Shown piece by piece: positions 32,885 to 44,177 of a stretch of DNA of 64,000 nt. The notes beneath the pieces were generated by a model. The model was not told the origin of the DNA, ran no database searches, and saw only the letters and a program-made list of their open reading frames with translations. The translations under genes and the position numbers were made by a program. Source of the DNA: Pholiota molesta (Eukaryota > Basidiomycota > Agaricomycetes > Agaricales > Strophariaceae); contig JACGCK010000034.1 of the NCBI GenBank assembly GCA_014925825.1, positions 186,001-250,000 of the forward strand, in the 5' to 3' direction. The first letter of the stretch is position 1, and each line of letters opens with the position of its first letter.

Positions 32885-34440
32885 TTCCAAGCCCCTCACT
32901 CCACCTCCCCAACCTGCAGCGCCCTAAGCGCCCGCTCCAACATCTGCCCCGACCCGCCTCCTTGGGATGCAGCCCGGCCGACCCCTGATCCGCCCCTGAT
33001 CCATCTCCCGATACACCCGCCAAATCCACCCGCCGCGCCGGAGTACTGCGCGACCCTTGCACACGCGGCGTTGATCACGAGGTACTTGGGGGACGGGAAC
33101 AGTAGGACCCCCGATAATGCTATGTGAGGTCGGATACCAAAACACCCATGGGGGCGGCCAAAAGCCACCCTAGGTCGGATACATTTTGGCCCAAAACACC
33201 TATATTAGGCCAAAATTTGACCATCATGTTGATGTCCCACAAACACCCAAGAGCCTCCCGACATAAGATAGCTCGGATACGGAACACCTAAGGGATCCTA
33301 AATAGCCTCGACAATCTTGCTCGAGGCAATGTAACATCTGCTCTAGCCATGCAAGTAACATGAGCCACTTAAGCAAATGTAAAAAGTAACCCAAAATAAT
33401 TCGAGATCAAGATTAAAATTTTGCTTTCTTTTATTTTTCTCTCTCTCTCTCCCCCCCCCCCCCCCTCGCGCAGAAAATAAAAATGAAAAGAAAACCATTC
33501 AAAACGATGAGGGCAAAGAGATATAGGCTAGATACACACGTAGACACTCTTTTTGGATTCTTTTCTATTTTATTAATATTTTAAAGGTCAGATACAAAAA
33601 AACACCCATATGAGCCGAAATTTTTATGTTGAACCTCGAAAACACCCAAGATCGGCCCCAATTTGGTGAAATTTTGAACACCCAAGGCGGCCGAAAATTT
33701 GGGTGTTTTGTATCCGACCTATCACGGTATTATCGGGGGTCCTGGAACAGTAGGCGCGCGGATTCGAATTTGTATGTTTTATGGCGGGCTGGGTTCGGGG
33801 GTGGAAAAGGATAGGAGGGGCGGTATTGGGTGAGGGCGGGCTCTGTTAGTGGGGTGAAGGAAACGAGGATGTAAGGTGTCGGCGACCCAGGAAGCGAACA
33901 CGTCGAAGCCAACGCGGAACTTGTGTACGAGCGTCATCGCGTTCTCCAGGCGGTGGTTGTTGGGCTTGGGCTCGAATTGAGCAGGGCCCGCGGTACGTCT
34001 TCGTGGCAGACGTCTTCATGGCACAGGCGCGCCACGACGCCGTACATCGATGCAGCGTAATTGCGCAAGTGCGCATAAGTATACCGATTCTATGGCGAGA
34101 AGCACGGATATCGGGAATATGTGCGCGCACTCTGTAGGTGCGGTCTACGTTCTAGGGCCTGCATTGACGATGTCTTCGAGCTCGTGATGGAGGACTCCAG
34201 GTAAAGGTTCAAGGAGATCTGTTCTAGGTGATCGGAGCCGACGGACCGACTGTGACAAGTGACAAGTGACGAGAACCCAGGTAGCCAGACGTCCATCCGG
34301 ATCTCCATCGATTCCCGTTCCCAGTCCACCATATGCATGCGCACGATCCCAAGGGAGAGGTGCTTCATCTTCTTGAGGCGTCTGTCGACCTCAGCTGTAC
34401 ATCCTACAGAGCAAGCAAGCAGGGACATCATTTCTTTCTG
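32885..34440 (-). pseudogene. Second HNH-like relic, split by a 640-bp element
   Basis: Paralogue of the relic at 27010-28110. Minus strand from 34110: YGVVARLCHEDV, a small tandem duplication of CHEDV, then NHRLENAMTLVHKFRVGFDV and FASWVADT. On the far side of the element (33095 downward) it continues with the VPVPQVPRDQRRVC tail in a shifted frame. Upstream on the same strand, 34130-34440 stays open (containing LPGFSSLVTCHSRSVGSDHL) and may be an earlier exon. Frame breaks and the transposon show it is inactive. Confidence 0.5.
33104..33743. mobile_element. 640-bp MITE with near-perfect TIRs and 8-bp target duplication
   Basis: Both ends start AGGACCCCCGATAAT, then differ for about eight bases, then agree again as AGGTCGGATAC and AAACACCC, so the inverted repeat extends over about 43 bp. 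Direct duplication GGAACAGT lies at 33096-33103 and 33744-33751. The inside has more GGTCGGATAC and AACACCC words, a CT tract and a long C run (about 33440-33470), and no coding frame. The 8-bp duplication suggests a hAT-like non-autonomous element. It is inserted in the HNH-like relic. Confidence 0.88.
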
Positions 34441-35788
34441 TCTGCATGGCTGTCCTCCAGGGCTACTTCATTTTCTGCGACGCTCAATTGCACCAGTTTC
34501 CATCTTGGTTCTATATCCTACTTCCCCCTCCTCGACACTCGTTTCACCACATATTCTTCTATACCCGCGACGTCTGTATGAGTCATAGGTTGCACGAGAA
34601 ACCTCCATATGGATTGGGTTACTCATATGGCGAGCGACGTGGACGATGCGCACTTAGGAGTATGGTTGAAAACGAGGTCGAGGGTGGCGATACTCCATGT
34701 AGAATCCGCGATGGTTATCTGGTTCAAGCTAAGCTTATTTCTTGCGCATTTAGCCTTGATTTGGCCGCCCGTTTCACCTATTGAAGTATTCAGATGGTTC
34801 GCAATTTTGCTGTTCTTGGATGGTGTTGCCGTTCTGGTATTTCTTGCTACTTGTCTTTTCTTTGTTTGCGCTCGATTCGTTGCCCATGCTCTCCTTCCGC
34901 CATCCTCCTTTCCACTTTATCGAGCTGCTAATTTGACGGCAGCATGTTTGTTGGCGTCGGCATTTGTGTTTCTAGTCTGGAATCTGACATTCTCGGTATT
35001 TCGTTCATGATTTCATATATTCATTCATGAATCCGATATAATCATGTCCTCCTTTCTCCGCGGACTCTCTATCCTTCTTCTGCGAAGCTCCCTGACATCC
35101 CTTATTCAACCTTCTTGCTAGTTTCACCGAGCACCGTTCAAGTCGAACGAACGACTCTGTTCCTCCAATCTTTCCCGATTTTTAAAATCACCCACAACTC
35201 ATCTTCGAAGGTACCCTTTCAAGATGGTATTACCAACACCGGCCTCGCGATATCGCCCAACAATCGCTTCGTCACTAGACCCTGCGACACAAATGTCCTC
35301 CGCACCTCATTCTCGTCATAAACGCAGCCGGCCCAGCGAGCTTTATTTGCCTGGCGGAGAAGCTGCTGCGGATGGACCGGCGCTACGAGCATGCGGGCGC
35401 TCGCGCGTCTTGCCTTGCTGGACTCCCAGTGCCGCGTTGTAGCTTTCCGTGCTAAGTCGTCGATCGGGTTTTTATCGGGGCGGTGCTCGAGATGGACAGT
35501 GATGAACGTGGTGTGTGTCCGCGTCGTTCACGCATCTATCTCATATTCTGACGACGTGCGCCGTCCAGGGTGGCGTGATTACGGGAATATAGCAAGAAAT
35601 GAAGGATGAGCACGGTTAGCTTCGTGGCTGTTCCACCTCCAACTTTGTCCTTCTGGTCTCCTTACTGCAACTCGTGACGCCGTTATATATGCCCCCATCA
35701 CAATTTGTTCGTCCATTGTCTATCTTCGCCGACCGGTCGCTCGCATACCTTGGTACCTCGCTTGTACTTTCTACATAATTACCTACCG
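34441..35788. other. Decayed duplicated segment, counterpart of 28340-29900
   Basis: Diverged copy of the 28.3-29.9 kb segment. The minus strand at 34468-34653 is open as MRIVHVARHMSNPIHMEVSR and on through RRICGETSVEEGEVGYRTKM; that reading is partly kept in the other copy, so it may be the lost 5' exon of the HNH-like gene. The plus strand at 34760-35010 shows hydrophobic chance frames. No intact gene. Confidence 0.4.
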
Positions 35789-36421
35789 AGGTAAAAATCG
35801 GGTTTGGATATCACGATAGTGCGTAGGTTTGGAAATGTAAACTGACTATCGCCGCTGATTTTACCTACAAGTAGCTCCCAGAGATTTTCGATTCGGAGAT
35901 ACTGCGCCGTCATTATATATTCGAGAAGTGCAGTCAATCCATCTGCTGGAGGGAGACACGAATCGGATGGCTCTGATGTACATGTGTAAATGACATCGAT
36001 GAATAAAAATGGGGCCATTAAACCCTGCTTCGCCTTCCACCAGTGAATAAAGTCGATTTCATTCTTGAGAACTCGAATATTTGACGGTTCCGACCACCCT
36101 TTGAATACCATATCATGGTGTAAATGGACATGATATGATAGATGTGACCACAAAGTAGGGGATGTGAGTGCAACCGTCCTCCCAAGATGAGCAAATCTGG
36201 CAGAGGAGCATGGGTGTGATCGTCGTGTTTGGCTGTCGAATCTCAAGACGATGTCGTGGAAGACAATGGATGAATATTTCCCGCAGAACGTCGGAGGGAA
36301 CTCCGCTTATTGGGCTGCTACATGAATGCTTCGATCTCGATAATGGCATCGCTCCGTTGGTAGAGGTGTCGACCACTGAAAATCTCTGGGATAACTCGCA
36401 TAGGATGGTGGTTGAAAGCAA
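35789..36421 (-). pseudogene. F-box gene 5' fragment, frameshifted and truncated
   Basis: On the minus strand it is nearly identical to residues 1-213 of the F-box gene at 38410-39867: SPISGVPSDVLREIFIHCLP, then the WRTVALTSPTLWSHLSYH part in another frame. An extra base in the run at 36181-36183 breaks the frame. Similarity ends abruptly at 35789 after KPDFYL. It cannot make the full protein. Confidence 0.85.
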
Positions 36422-37493
36422 TTGTCAAATGTTACACGTCGACGAATGTGGGTTGATTGTGGGCGTCAATTAGCATAGCCACATTTTCCTTAAGTAACGT
36501 TGAACCCTTGACTCTGAAGTGGACCTGGCTCGTTGACTCTTTTATTTGGTGTATTTGAGTCTCGTTTATGCGATACGGGTTTATGGGGAGGGCAGTGGGC
36601 GATGTATTATTTATGAAATTGTGTTTGCGTTGGTGTGCATCGTTTGGATGCTCGTCACTACTGTCTTGCCGGCGGATGAAAATTGCCAACAACATGCCAA
36701 GAACGAAGTCGGAGACGCGTATTCCCGCCAGCCTTACCGTACTTGGACACACCGTAATCCAGCCTGGGTCCAGCGCTGGTGCGGTCGAGACGGGGTGCAG
36801 AATAGCGTTCTCCGACGCCGCGTTCCACATGGATTTTCATATGTGCTATGGCAGGCAGTTGATCATCCAGGGTTTGACTCCTGTATCATTCTGCGCCCAC
36901 AATGGTTAATTTTAGCATGTCGACGCTCTGAATCTGTCTCCGGCCGCGCGGGCCCCACTTTGAATTCGGCGCCCTCCGGGTGTCCTGTAGTGGTGTAATT
37001 ATAACTGAAGGTCTTGAATACACCTTTGATGGCCAGTTGTATTCATATGGTGTTATACCGTAGCTGTGTTCTGATGTGTAATTTGGAATTCGGATTTGAG
37101 GGTTGTCAAAGTATTTTCGTATGTTCTGAGCAGTATCACGGGGTCCAATGGTTTTTTTTTTATGAAGACATTGTTAACATATCTGGTAATCGCGTATCAT
37201 TCGCCGACGAGGGAGCCTCAGACAAGGTAATGGCAATGGGCATCTGGACAGACGATAAAAAATAGAAAAAGAGAACGAAGTAAAAGGGGCATGAAAGCAT
37301 AATGTATTGTGTATTCTAATACCAAACGATACATTCTGACAAGTCTTTCGCCCGTTCAAAACGGAGCTGTGCATGTCTTTGATATCTATATACATAGAGG
37401 AAGAAAACATATAAAAAGGCAAGCTTTCGATGTTAATATCCTCAGAATCAACTCATTTTCTGGTTCTATCTTCCATTACACATTTCTGTCAAC
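36422..37493 (+). repeat. 5' flank module, copy E
   Basis: Diverged upstream module of the secreted protein family from about 36530. It contains GTTGACTCTTTTATTTGGTG (as before copy B), the CCGGCGGATGAAAATTGCCA block, the purine tract near 37255-37290 and a TATA box near 37409. Confidence 0.7.
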
Positions 37494-38114
37494 ATGTACG
37501 CTAATTTTGCTCGCCTCTTCGCCATTGCCGCTGTCGCTCTCGTCGGCGTCAATGCTGCACCCGCCGCGAATGTCGTGAGTAGCGTTCATCAACTGGATTA
37601 TCTGGGGATTATCTCTGAATAACCACAAAGGAGAACCGCAACGCGACAGCCGCTGTCGCCCTCGTCGGTGTCAACGCAGCAACCGCCGCGAATGTCGTGA
37701 GTAGCATCCATCAACCGAATTATCTGGGAATTATCCCTCAATAACCACACAGGAGAACCTCAACGCGAGAGCGGCTGAAGTCTCTGGTCATCTCTACGTC
37801 TGCACCGACTTCGACTTCACCGGCGACTGTGTCAATTTCGCGTTCGAGGTGTATTTCTGCTACACCTTCGACTCTCCATTCCAGGACTCCATCTCGAGCT
37901 TTGGCCCCGACGTAGGATTTTTCTGCACTACCTACGTGTGAGTAGCTTTACTGCCCCACATGGATAGTACACATACGGATACGATGCTAATGGGCTATTT
38001 ATTAGGGACGCCGGATGTCAAGGATTGAGCTACACAGCGGTCAATCCTGGGTTTTCTACCCTTCCTCCTGGCATCAACGACCAAATCAGTTCCTTCGTGT
38101 GCGCCCCCCAGTAG
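37494..38114 (+). CDS. Small secreted six-cysteine protein, copy E, with the extra exon
   Basis: Exons 37494-37574, 37631-37696, 37753-37937 and 38006-38114; 137 residues. Like copy D it has the extra 66-nt exon (ENRNATAAVALVGVNAAT and on to ANV) with a second 56-nt copy of intron 1. The mature part is the most diverged: VCTDFDFTGDCVNFAFEV, then QDSISS, then NDQISS, ending VCAPQ. Six cysteines are conserved. Intron 1 has an AAAG acceptor (CCACAAAG) instead of the usual CACACAG, still AG. Probably functional; function unknown. Confidence 0.75.
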
Positions 38115-38409
38115 AGCGTTTGTCTCGGAGGATTAAAGGATGGTTTTGTGTACTACTGAGCTTCGTTTGTAACATATTATTTCGAATGGGATAACGTCAT
38201 TGGCCAATGACAAACATATTTCTATTTATACGGTTGGTGAGAGCCATGTCGACGGCCATGTTGTCGATCCCTCGATTCGGATACATGTGTCGAATAATAA
38301 ACAAACATGTCCTTAGCCAATATCAGTGTCTTGCCAGTACATAGTGATACAAGAATTGGTACAATAGGTATTCCTAAGCATTGAGCAATATAGATCGAGG
38401 CCGAGCGTT
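38115..38409. other. Convergent 3' region of copy E and F-box gene
   Basis: Shared secreted-protein 3' flank (GAGCGTTTGTCTCGGAGG) to about 38275, then the 3' end of the F-box gene on the other strand. No separate gene. Confidence 0.5.
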
Positions 38410-39867
38410 TCAAGCTCTCGCTTCCCATCCCTCCAATATTTCTGCAACAGGTACATCTTCTGACTTTGGAATAACATTGAACGTAGTATTTGGCGCCCCT
38501 CCGGCACGTTTACGGATGCTCGCCATCACCAGGTCCTTCGTCCGCTTGAAATGTTCATTTGAGGGCACCATGTCGATCAAGGTGATTGTGCGAATGGGGC
38601 ATGCGGGTACATCTAAACACAACCAACACATATCGGAGAAGAGAGCGTCGTGGACAAAGGCGTCTATTTCCTCCATCGTTTTGGCATGACCGTTGGGGAG
38701 ACGACGGGGCAGCTCGAATTGGATATTGCTTAGGTGGGGCGTGCAACTCCAGATGGGCTGGACAGCGATTTCCTTGGTTCCCGTCGAATATCCATCTTCG
38801 TCCCAAAAGCCGTGCGCCCTGAGGGCGAGGGTTGTGATGACCGGTGTGGACTGAAGAATCGTATGGATGTCGGGAATGCGCTCGCGCTCCATCCGTCTGC
38901 ACGATAGTAGCGACAGAGTGTGCAATGCAGGCAGCTGAAGGCCAGCAAGGAGCAACCCGGGTTTAAAATTCGCGTCACTACCAGGGCGCACGCCCACAAA
39001 CAGCGTAGAAAGTTGGGGAAGGATGTGTTCGGTTGGCTTTGTATCGTCCATAGCGTCGAATACGCAGTCGAATTCGATACATGCCCACTGTAGACCGGGC
39101 ACTGCGCGAATAAGGGAAGTCCAGAACTTGAGCGGAAGAATGATATTGCGCAAGGACAGATGGGTCAATGCCCCGCAAGACCAATGGCTTGGGATTCTGT
39201 TGGGCGAGGGATCATAGACAGCAATGCTGTCGATGGATAGCCGTCGGACTACAGAGGGATGGTGTTCGAGCCCGAAAAAAAATTGGATGTTATCAAAATA
39301 AGTGTCGAGGTAAAAATCGGGTTTGGATAACACGATAGTGTGTAGATTTGGAAATGTAAACTGACCATCGCCGCTGATTTCACCTGCAAGTATCTCCCAG
39401 AGATTTTCGATTCGGAGATACTGCGCCGTCATTATATATTCGAGAAGTGCAGTCAATCCATCTGCTGGAAGGAGACACGAATCGGATGGCTCTGATGTAC
39501 CTGTGTAACTGACATCAATGAACAAAAATGGGGCCATTAAACCCTGTTTCGCTTTCCACCAGTGAATAAAGTCGATTTCATTCTTGAGAACTCGAATATT
39601 CGACGGTTCCGACCACCCTTTGAATACCATATCATGGTGTAAATGGACGTGATATGATAGATGCGACCACAAAGTAGGGGATGTGAGCGCGACCGTCCTC
39701 CAAGATGAGCAAATCTGGCAGAGCAGCATGGGTGCGATCGTCGTGTTTGGCTGTCGAATTTCAAGAGGATGGCGTGGAAGACAATGAATGAAAATTTCCC
39801 GGAGAACGTCGCAGGGAACTCCGCTTATTGGGCTTCTACATGAATGCTTCGATCTCGATAATGGCAT
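38410..39867 (-). CDS. F-box-like protein 1
   Basis: Intronless, 485 residues from the preferred start (MPLSRSKHSC); an in-frame ATG 72 nt upstream (39939) exists. The related fragment at 35789-36421 is almost unchanged after this Met but clearly diverged before it, so I take the inner start. An F-box-like motif is near the N-terminus: ISGVPCDVLREIFIHCLP, then PMLLCQICSSWRTVALTSPT and LWSHLS. After it the protein has leucine-rich-like segments (ALTHLSLRNIILPLKFW, LPALHTLSLLSC). Such proteins are expected to bind Skp1 in SCF ubiquitin ligases and to use the C-terminal part to choose substrates. Large F-box-like families of this layout are typical of agaricomycetes. The gene is intact. Confidence 0.8.
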   Translation of the reverse strand: MPLSRSKHSCRSPISGVPCDVLREIFIHCLPRHPLEIRQPNTTIAPMLLCQICSSWRTVALTSPTLWSHLSYHVHLHHDMVFKGWSEPSNIRVLKNEIDFIHWWKAKQGLMAPFLFIDVSYTGTSEPSDSCLLPADGLTALLEYIMTAQYLRIENLWEILAGEISGDGQFTFPNLHTIVLSKPDFYLDTYFDNIQFFFGLEHHPSVVRRLSIDSIAVYDPSPNRIPSHWSCGALTHLSLRNIILPLKFWTSLIRAVPGLQWACIEFDCVFDAMDDTKPTEHILPQLSTLFVGVRPGSDANFKPGLLLAGLQLPALHTLSLLSCRRMERERIPDIHTILQSTPVITTLALRAHGFWDEDGYSTGTKEIAVQPIWSCTPHLSNIQFELPRRLPNGHAKTMEEIDAFVHDALFSDMCWLCLDVPACPIRTITLIDMVPSNEHFKRTKDLVMASIRKRAGGAPNTTFNVIPKSEDVPVAEILEGWEARA

Positions 39868-40629
39868 CGCTCGGTTGGTAGAGGTGTCCACCATTGAACA
39901 GCTCTGGAAGAATTCGAATAGGATGGTGGTTAAAAGCAATTGTCGAATGTTATACGTCGACGTGGAGGTACAACGTGGGTTGATTGTGGGCGTCGGTTAG
40001 CATAGCCACATTTTCCGTAAGAACCTTGGTTGAGGCAAGGTGTAGGCAATGCCGATGGAAGTGGGTATGGTTGCCGAAGGTATCGCCTTATCCGCTGACG
40101 TTTATCGCGAGAATTGTGAACCTGTCACTGGCAATGACCGCTCGAGTTCAAGCGCGAGTTCCTCTCCTCTATCATTGAGACACTGCACCAGTGCACCCAT
40201 ATTCTCCGACGATAGCCTGCACTTTCAACTCGGTCTTTCAGTCCAGCCGCCAGGCGCAGAAGAGTCTGCATGTTATTGTGCTTGATAGTGGAAACCAGAC
40301 TCAGCATCGAACAGTTATTAGAAGGCGTTTTGCACGAGGTGACATAAGTACATTTTACATTATTTCACCAATTCAAGCCATTGTTCGTAGAGAAGCAGGA
40401 CGGAATACGCCAGCACTTGCGAAGACGAGACGATGCAAGTAGAATGTACATGTACAAACAGCACATTTTGCCCGCTGCGACATGTCATAGAATGTAGAGC
40501 GCTGAACGCTGCTTGTGATCAAACGTGTCGACAGCCTGGACCAGAGGAAAAGTGAGTCAAATATCGACGCAATCCAGCGGCCCGAGATATAAACCTTCCT
40601 GAATGCGGGAACGACCGGACACACACCGT
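39868..40629. other. Upstream of F-box gene 1, no gene recognised
   Basis: Similar to 36422-36480 near the F-box start; otherwise nothing recognised. Short open frames are unsupported. Confidence 0.4.
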
Positions 40630-42060
40630 CCTACAACCCTCCATACGTTGTGTTGTGGTCAAGATCATCGAAATTGACAGGGAGGCCTTCGCCTTTCCCG
40701 GTCAATGATCTCTGACAGACCCTTCGCTCTCCTCTAGCCGCGAAGCACCCAGAACACGCGCCGTCGCCTTGACACCCGCGCACCCGAGGACCCGCCCGAC
40801 GACGCGGGCCCCTGTCCCGCCCGTGCGCTATCGGCAGCGTCCTTCCATTACCATGCGCCCGCCCAAAATGCGAAGGACCCCGCCTACCGTCGCATGCACT
40901 TGGGCGTCGGGCCACAACGCAGTCATCCTGCCCGCGCGCGCATGTGCGGCCGGTTGTTGCACGCTTTGCAGCGGTATGTGAAGCATGCGTGGATTACGCC
41001 CAGGCGTCGAGGTACGACCAGGCGTCGAGGTGTGCCCTAGGCGTGCGGGCCTGGAGCGGATCATCGGGTCTTGCATGGTCATTAGTCGTCGGTGCTACGG
41101 CGGATCGGGAGCGACTATAGGGGCAACGGAGACGCAGGCCACAGTCTTGCACGGATGCGGCCTTGGGGAACGAGCTCAGGGCCAGTTGGGATGGGACGGA
41201 AGGGTCCGCAGGGACGACTGAGCTGGCTGCCGCGAAAGACGCAACTGTAAGCAAAGGGCATACATCATCCATGCCTACAGGCAGCACGCACTTTCGCGCG
41301 CCAGTTCCTCGGTTCGCAGGAGCTGGAAGGAGCAGGCGTCGATAAACTTCGCGCAAGATAATGAAGACATCGACGTACCCCAGAAGTTCTCGCCGCGCTC
41401 CTCCTCCCAACGTGATAATCCCGACTCAACGCCTTGTACAGGTCGGGTGCAAGCCTTCCGCCAGCACTCGCCCGGACGATGTTCGAGATCGGGTCCTGCG
41501 ATGACGGCGCGACTTCGTCAAGGGGGGGATATGCACGATGGGGCGTCGGAATGATTTGGGTTTGGCATGTGTTGCTACAATGGATGCCGTGGGGCGAGGG
41601 CGGCGAATGGTCTCTTCTAGAGGCTTCGTCGTTTGGACGTCGGTCGTAGATATCGGTTACGGCGAAGGAGCGGGGGTTTCCAATTGTGTTCAAGACCGCG
41701 GGGCGTGCTCTGGGATGCAGCGATACTGGCAGTCTGGCACGCCGTATCAGTACCAGCCTGGTTGTGAGGGCCACCTTTTGCAAGCGCGAACAGCGGATCT
41801 TCAAGGATGTTAAGTAGATAGAATAAGAAATGATATCGATGCAACGCACCTAGACTGGGTTGGGGAACAGCCATCGCCTATCTTCCCAGCACCTTGACAT
41901 CCTTGCCAACGAGTACCAAACAGCCGAGGCCTCCAGACCCATGTCATCCGTGTCGAACACCAGGTGCAGCTCCCGTTTTGTGGCTCGTGCATTGACAGGG
42001 CTTCTGTGCTGCACTTGGATCTAGATGACGCTGAGGTTGCAGAGAGGACATGTTGCTTCA
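40630..42060 (-). pseudogene. Family X relic 1 (unrecognised multi-exon gene)
   Basis: Minus-strand pieces match family X at 45070-47110, best at 41430-41500 (ISNIVRASAGGRLAPDLY against ISNVILASASGRLVSDLY). Pieces near 41880-42000 correspond to the exon before it. The region downstream to 40631 ends in an open frame (LPVNFDDLDHNTTYGGL). Frames are broken and spacers are large, so it is probably dead. I do not recognise the family. Confidence 0.45.
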
Positions 42061-42758
42061 AGTCATGTGCGAAGTTAAAGTTTGGGCGACCAAGTCGAGA
42101 GCGCTAGCTTCGGCACCATTCTCGAACGTTTAAACATGCATGAATGTAGAAGATCATGGTTTTAAAGCGGTGTCTCTCCAACCGCCATTCTTCCCCCTAA
42201 GACCCGCGTCGATTAAGTTCAGTATGCTAGAGGAAAAGGATAACGTACGCATTCGGACCATTCGACATGAACAGAGGCTCGTGCAGCAGCCTAGCTCTAC
42301 TTTTTCCGCTCAAGTCCTGTCCCCACATAGAATACCCGAGCGAGAAGGAATGGCGGTTGGAGTGGGCGGGACTGAACAGGAGGGCATGAGCAGGACGGGA
42401 GTTGGTGACAAAAGCGGGCAAAAGCCGGATAACAGCATTCGTCGCCAACGGAGTTATCGGGCCGCTTGTGAAGGGAAAACCAAAGCGTTCCGTATCGTCC
42501 ACATCAAGCATGCTGTTCCTTGTAAGTTGTCACAGACGGTTTGGACATCTGTATGAATCGAAAGCATAATTCGCTTTGCTTTCAAGTAGTCGGTACGCGG
42601 TATTATGCACCAGAAGAAGATACGAAGCTGTCCTAAATAGATTGGCATATTTGCTTTGACATAATCATTAAAGAAATCTTTTCTCTGAACGTTCCTCGCC
42701 GCTCGGTATCAGGCAGATAACTATACTTACAGCTGGTGGGGGTGGTAGTTACAATAAT
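42061..42758. other. Intergenic, no gene recognised
   Basis: Open frames on both strands around 42140-42560 overlap and show no similarity that I recognise. Confidence 0.4.
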
Positions 42759-44177
42759 CTAGTTTCCCGAACGCCATTCCTTCCAAGAGTCCGCGAATTC
42801 AGTATGTGGTTGCGATATGACGTGCAAAGCGATATTCGACGCATGGCCCGCGCATTTTCGAACACTTGCTATTTTCCGGTGCGCAATATCACTCTCGGGT
42901 TGGTGACGTAGCGAAATCGATCCGTGGTCGACGGCTGTGATTGTTTTGATAGGGCATGCGGGATTGGCGAGGTCCAGCCAGCGGTTGTTGGAAAAGAAGG
43001 CACTCCGAGCGAAGATAGCCAACTCTTTTGCTGCCTCGCTTTGACTGCTGTGATCACCAGCGATAAGCAGCTCGAGGCGTAGATGTACTAGATGAGGTGC
43101 ACAACTCCAGATGGGTGCGACATCTCCGACCGCTGGGAGGGTCCCTGTAGAGTAATCTAGTTCGGCGGGAGAGAGGTGGTACCGTTTCCGTAGGGTTAGA
43201 TTTCTGAGTGCCGGCGCAGACTGCAGGATGGTATAGACGTCAGGAATGCCACGATGGTCCCACCAATCCGCAACCACGGAAGATAGGAAAAGATTGTCGA
43301 GGGCAGGTAGATGAAGGCCCATAAAAAGTGGACTAATCAACCAATCGTCGCGGCCGCCAGATGCAATAAACAAGGTGGAAAGTTGCGGGAGGGTACGTTT
43401 GATATGGTATGCATCGAATCGGCCCTGGTCATAGCAATTAAAATAGATGTACGCCCATTGTAGACATGGAACAGCCGATGTTACTTGAACCCAGAAATCA
43501 AGAGAGATAGAATAAGTGGTGAATGATAGGTGGGTCAGTGTCGACCATTGGGCGGGGATAGTATCTCGGAAGGGCGTTAACACGTCAACAATGGCTAGGC
43601 GTCGTAGTACTGGATATGTATGATGGAAATCGTCTAGGCGGTCGCTTGGTGGCTGTTCATGTGTCACCAGAGTATGGAGGTTTGCAAAAGTGACATGGCC
43701 GCCGAGTATGTACATCATGACTGGCCAGACTCGATCCCAAAAGGACGGATGGACCTCCAGGTGCTGCGCCGTGGTTATATAGTTCAAAACGAAAGCAAAA
43801 GTCGTTTCTTCTCCATCTAAAGGGCTTGTTTCTTCTTCTTCCTCGATAGCAAGGCGGAGAAAGGGCGCAATTGAGCCCTGATTCTGTTTCCACCATCGAA
43901 TGAACTCGACTTCGTTCTGGCGAAATGCCCAGCCTCCCGGGGAGACCCATGATGTGAACCGAAACGATAGGTGCGACCAAATGATAGGAGTCGTGAGTGC
44001 AATCGTTCTCCAAGAAGAGCAAATGTGGCATAAGAGTAATGGCGCGATCTTCGTATTGGGTTGGCGAATTTCAAAGCGATCTTGGGGAAGACAATGGACG
44101 AAGATATCGAGGAGAACGTCGTAAGGAACCGTGCCTATCGGGCTCTTGGTCGAGTGTCTGTCTTTTGATGATAACAT
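42759..44177 (-). CDS. F-box-like protein 2
   Basis: Intronless, 472 residues from MLSSKDRHSTKSP; the frame stays open upstream to an ATG at 44267, but the close paralogue at 62014-63447 also has MLSSK here, so I choose it. F-box-like motif: IGTVPYDVLLDIFVHCLP, LLLCHICSSWRTIALTTPI, IWSHLS. The rest aligns with protein 4 end to end (FIRWWKQNQGSIAPFLRLA, LPQLSTLFI, ILQSAPALRNLTL, ending DSWKEWRSGN). Expected role: substrate-recognition subunit of an SCF ubiquitin ligase. Intact. Confidence 0.8.
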   Translation of the reverse strand: MLSSKDRHSTKSPIGTVPYDVLLDIFVHCLPQDRFEIRQPNTKIAPLLLCHICSSWRTIALTTPIIWSHLSFRFTSWVSPGGWAFRQNEVEFIRWWKQNQGSIAPFLRLAIEEEEETSPLDGEETTFAFVLNYITTAQHLEVHPSFWDRVWPVMMYILGGHVTFANLHTLVTHEQPPSDRLDDFHHTYPVLRRLAIVDVLTPFRDTIPAQWSTLTHLSFTTYSISLDFWVQVTSAVPCLQWAYIYFNCYDQGRFDAYHIKRTLPQLSTLFIASGGRDDWLISPLFMGLHLPALDNLFLSSVVADWWDHRGIPDVYTILQSAPALRNLTLRKRYHLSPAELDYSTGTLPAVGDVAPIWSCAPHLVHLRLELLIAGDHSSQSEAAKELAIFARSAFFSNNRWLDLANPACPIKTITAVDHGSISLRHQPESDIAHRKIASVRKCAGHASNIALHVISQPHTEFADSWKEWRSGN

